A stretch of 5,333 bases of DNA from Actinomycetes bacterium (GTDB lineage Bacteria; Actinomycetota; Actinomycetes; Prado026): contig JALOLN010000260.1 in the NCBI GenBank assembly GCA_025455945.1, forward strand, positions 1 through 5,333. The letters are read 5' to 3'. A model generated the notes under the pieces. That model had not been told where the DNA came from. It made no database searches and saw only the letters and a program-made list of their open reading frames with translations. Each line of letters begins with the position of its first letter. Position 1 is the stretch's first letter. A program made the position numbers and the translations under genes. Below, piece after piece: positions 5,149 through 5,333 of this stretch.

Positions 5149-5333
5149 GTCTGACAACGTGAACGCCCCGTGCGGGATCTGTGGAGAGCGCCAGCCGACC
5201 CGGTACCGGCCACCGCCGGGAGACTGCACCCCGCGCTCCCACCACGCCTGGCGTCGCGGCGATGCCGTCGTGCACGAGCGAGGGCCCTCCCCACGGAGGT
5301 CGGCCACCAGATCCTCCCGCAGCGCCGACACCC
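5149..5333. other. Right flank of the insertion sequence; overlapping unidentified open frames
   Basis: No gene can be assigned firmly. On the plus strand a frame open from 5147 has a GTG at 5159 and reads VNAPCGICGERQPTRYRPPP, then GDCTPRSHHAWRRG, to the window end. The C-x2-C with a later Cys and His resembles a small zinc-binding motif followed by an arginine-rich segment, but the later residues look like non-coding composition and no ribosome binding site is seen. On the minus strand a frame enters from the right (SALREDLVADLRGEG at 5328-5284) and runs to a stop inside the element at 5125; it could be a gene truncated by the insertion. Both frames share the same third codon positions, so GC bias cannot choose between them. 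Confidence 0.25.

Overview
The window is a piece of a high-GC actinobacterial chromosome. G or C dominates third codon positions, GTG starts occur, terminator stems lack U-tracts, and the proteins resemble actinobacterial families. The genus cannot be fixed from this sequence; a Pseudonocardia-like actinomycete is only a guess.

Left part (1-948): the 3' end of an OsmC/Ohr-like gene is followed after 42 bp by an intact beta-class carbonic anhydrase, probably in one transcript. A perfect 13-bp stem then separates it from convergent genes. Middle (949-2869, minus strand): two membrane-protein genes, probably co-transcribed in the order FUSC-family protein then an unrecognised polytopic membrane protein. 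The latter ends in two imperfect in-frame copies of a 14-residue unit.

A 183-bp divergent intergenic region separates the FUSC gene from a plus-strand Dps gene (3053-3528). The Dps gene has a strong ribosome binding site and all expected ferroxidase ligands. It is broken by an exact 38-bp tandem duplication (3200-3276) that shifts the frame after residue 62. Removing one copy restores a complete 145-residue Dps, so the lesion looks recent and could in principle revert.

Right part (3674-5148): a complete 1475-bp IS481-family-like insertion sequence with one DDE transposase on the minus strand. Its 54-bp terminal inverted repeats match at 46 of 54 positions. Each end carries two good copies of a 20-bp motif spaced about 25 bp, plus a third partial or degenerate copy. 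No target-site duplication is visible. The flanks (3529-3673 and 5149-5333) hold only short open frames, possibly remnants of interrupted genes.

OsmC, carbonic anhydrase and Dps suggest a stress and homeostasis neighbourhood, but they are not one operon and no new multi-gene system is evident. The points most worth checking are the Dps duplication and the repeated architecture of the IS ends.
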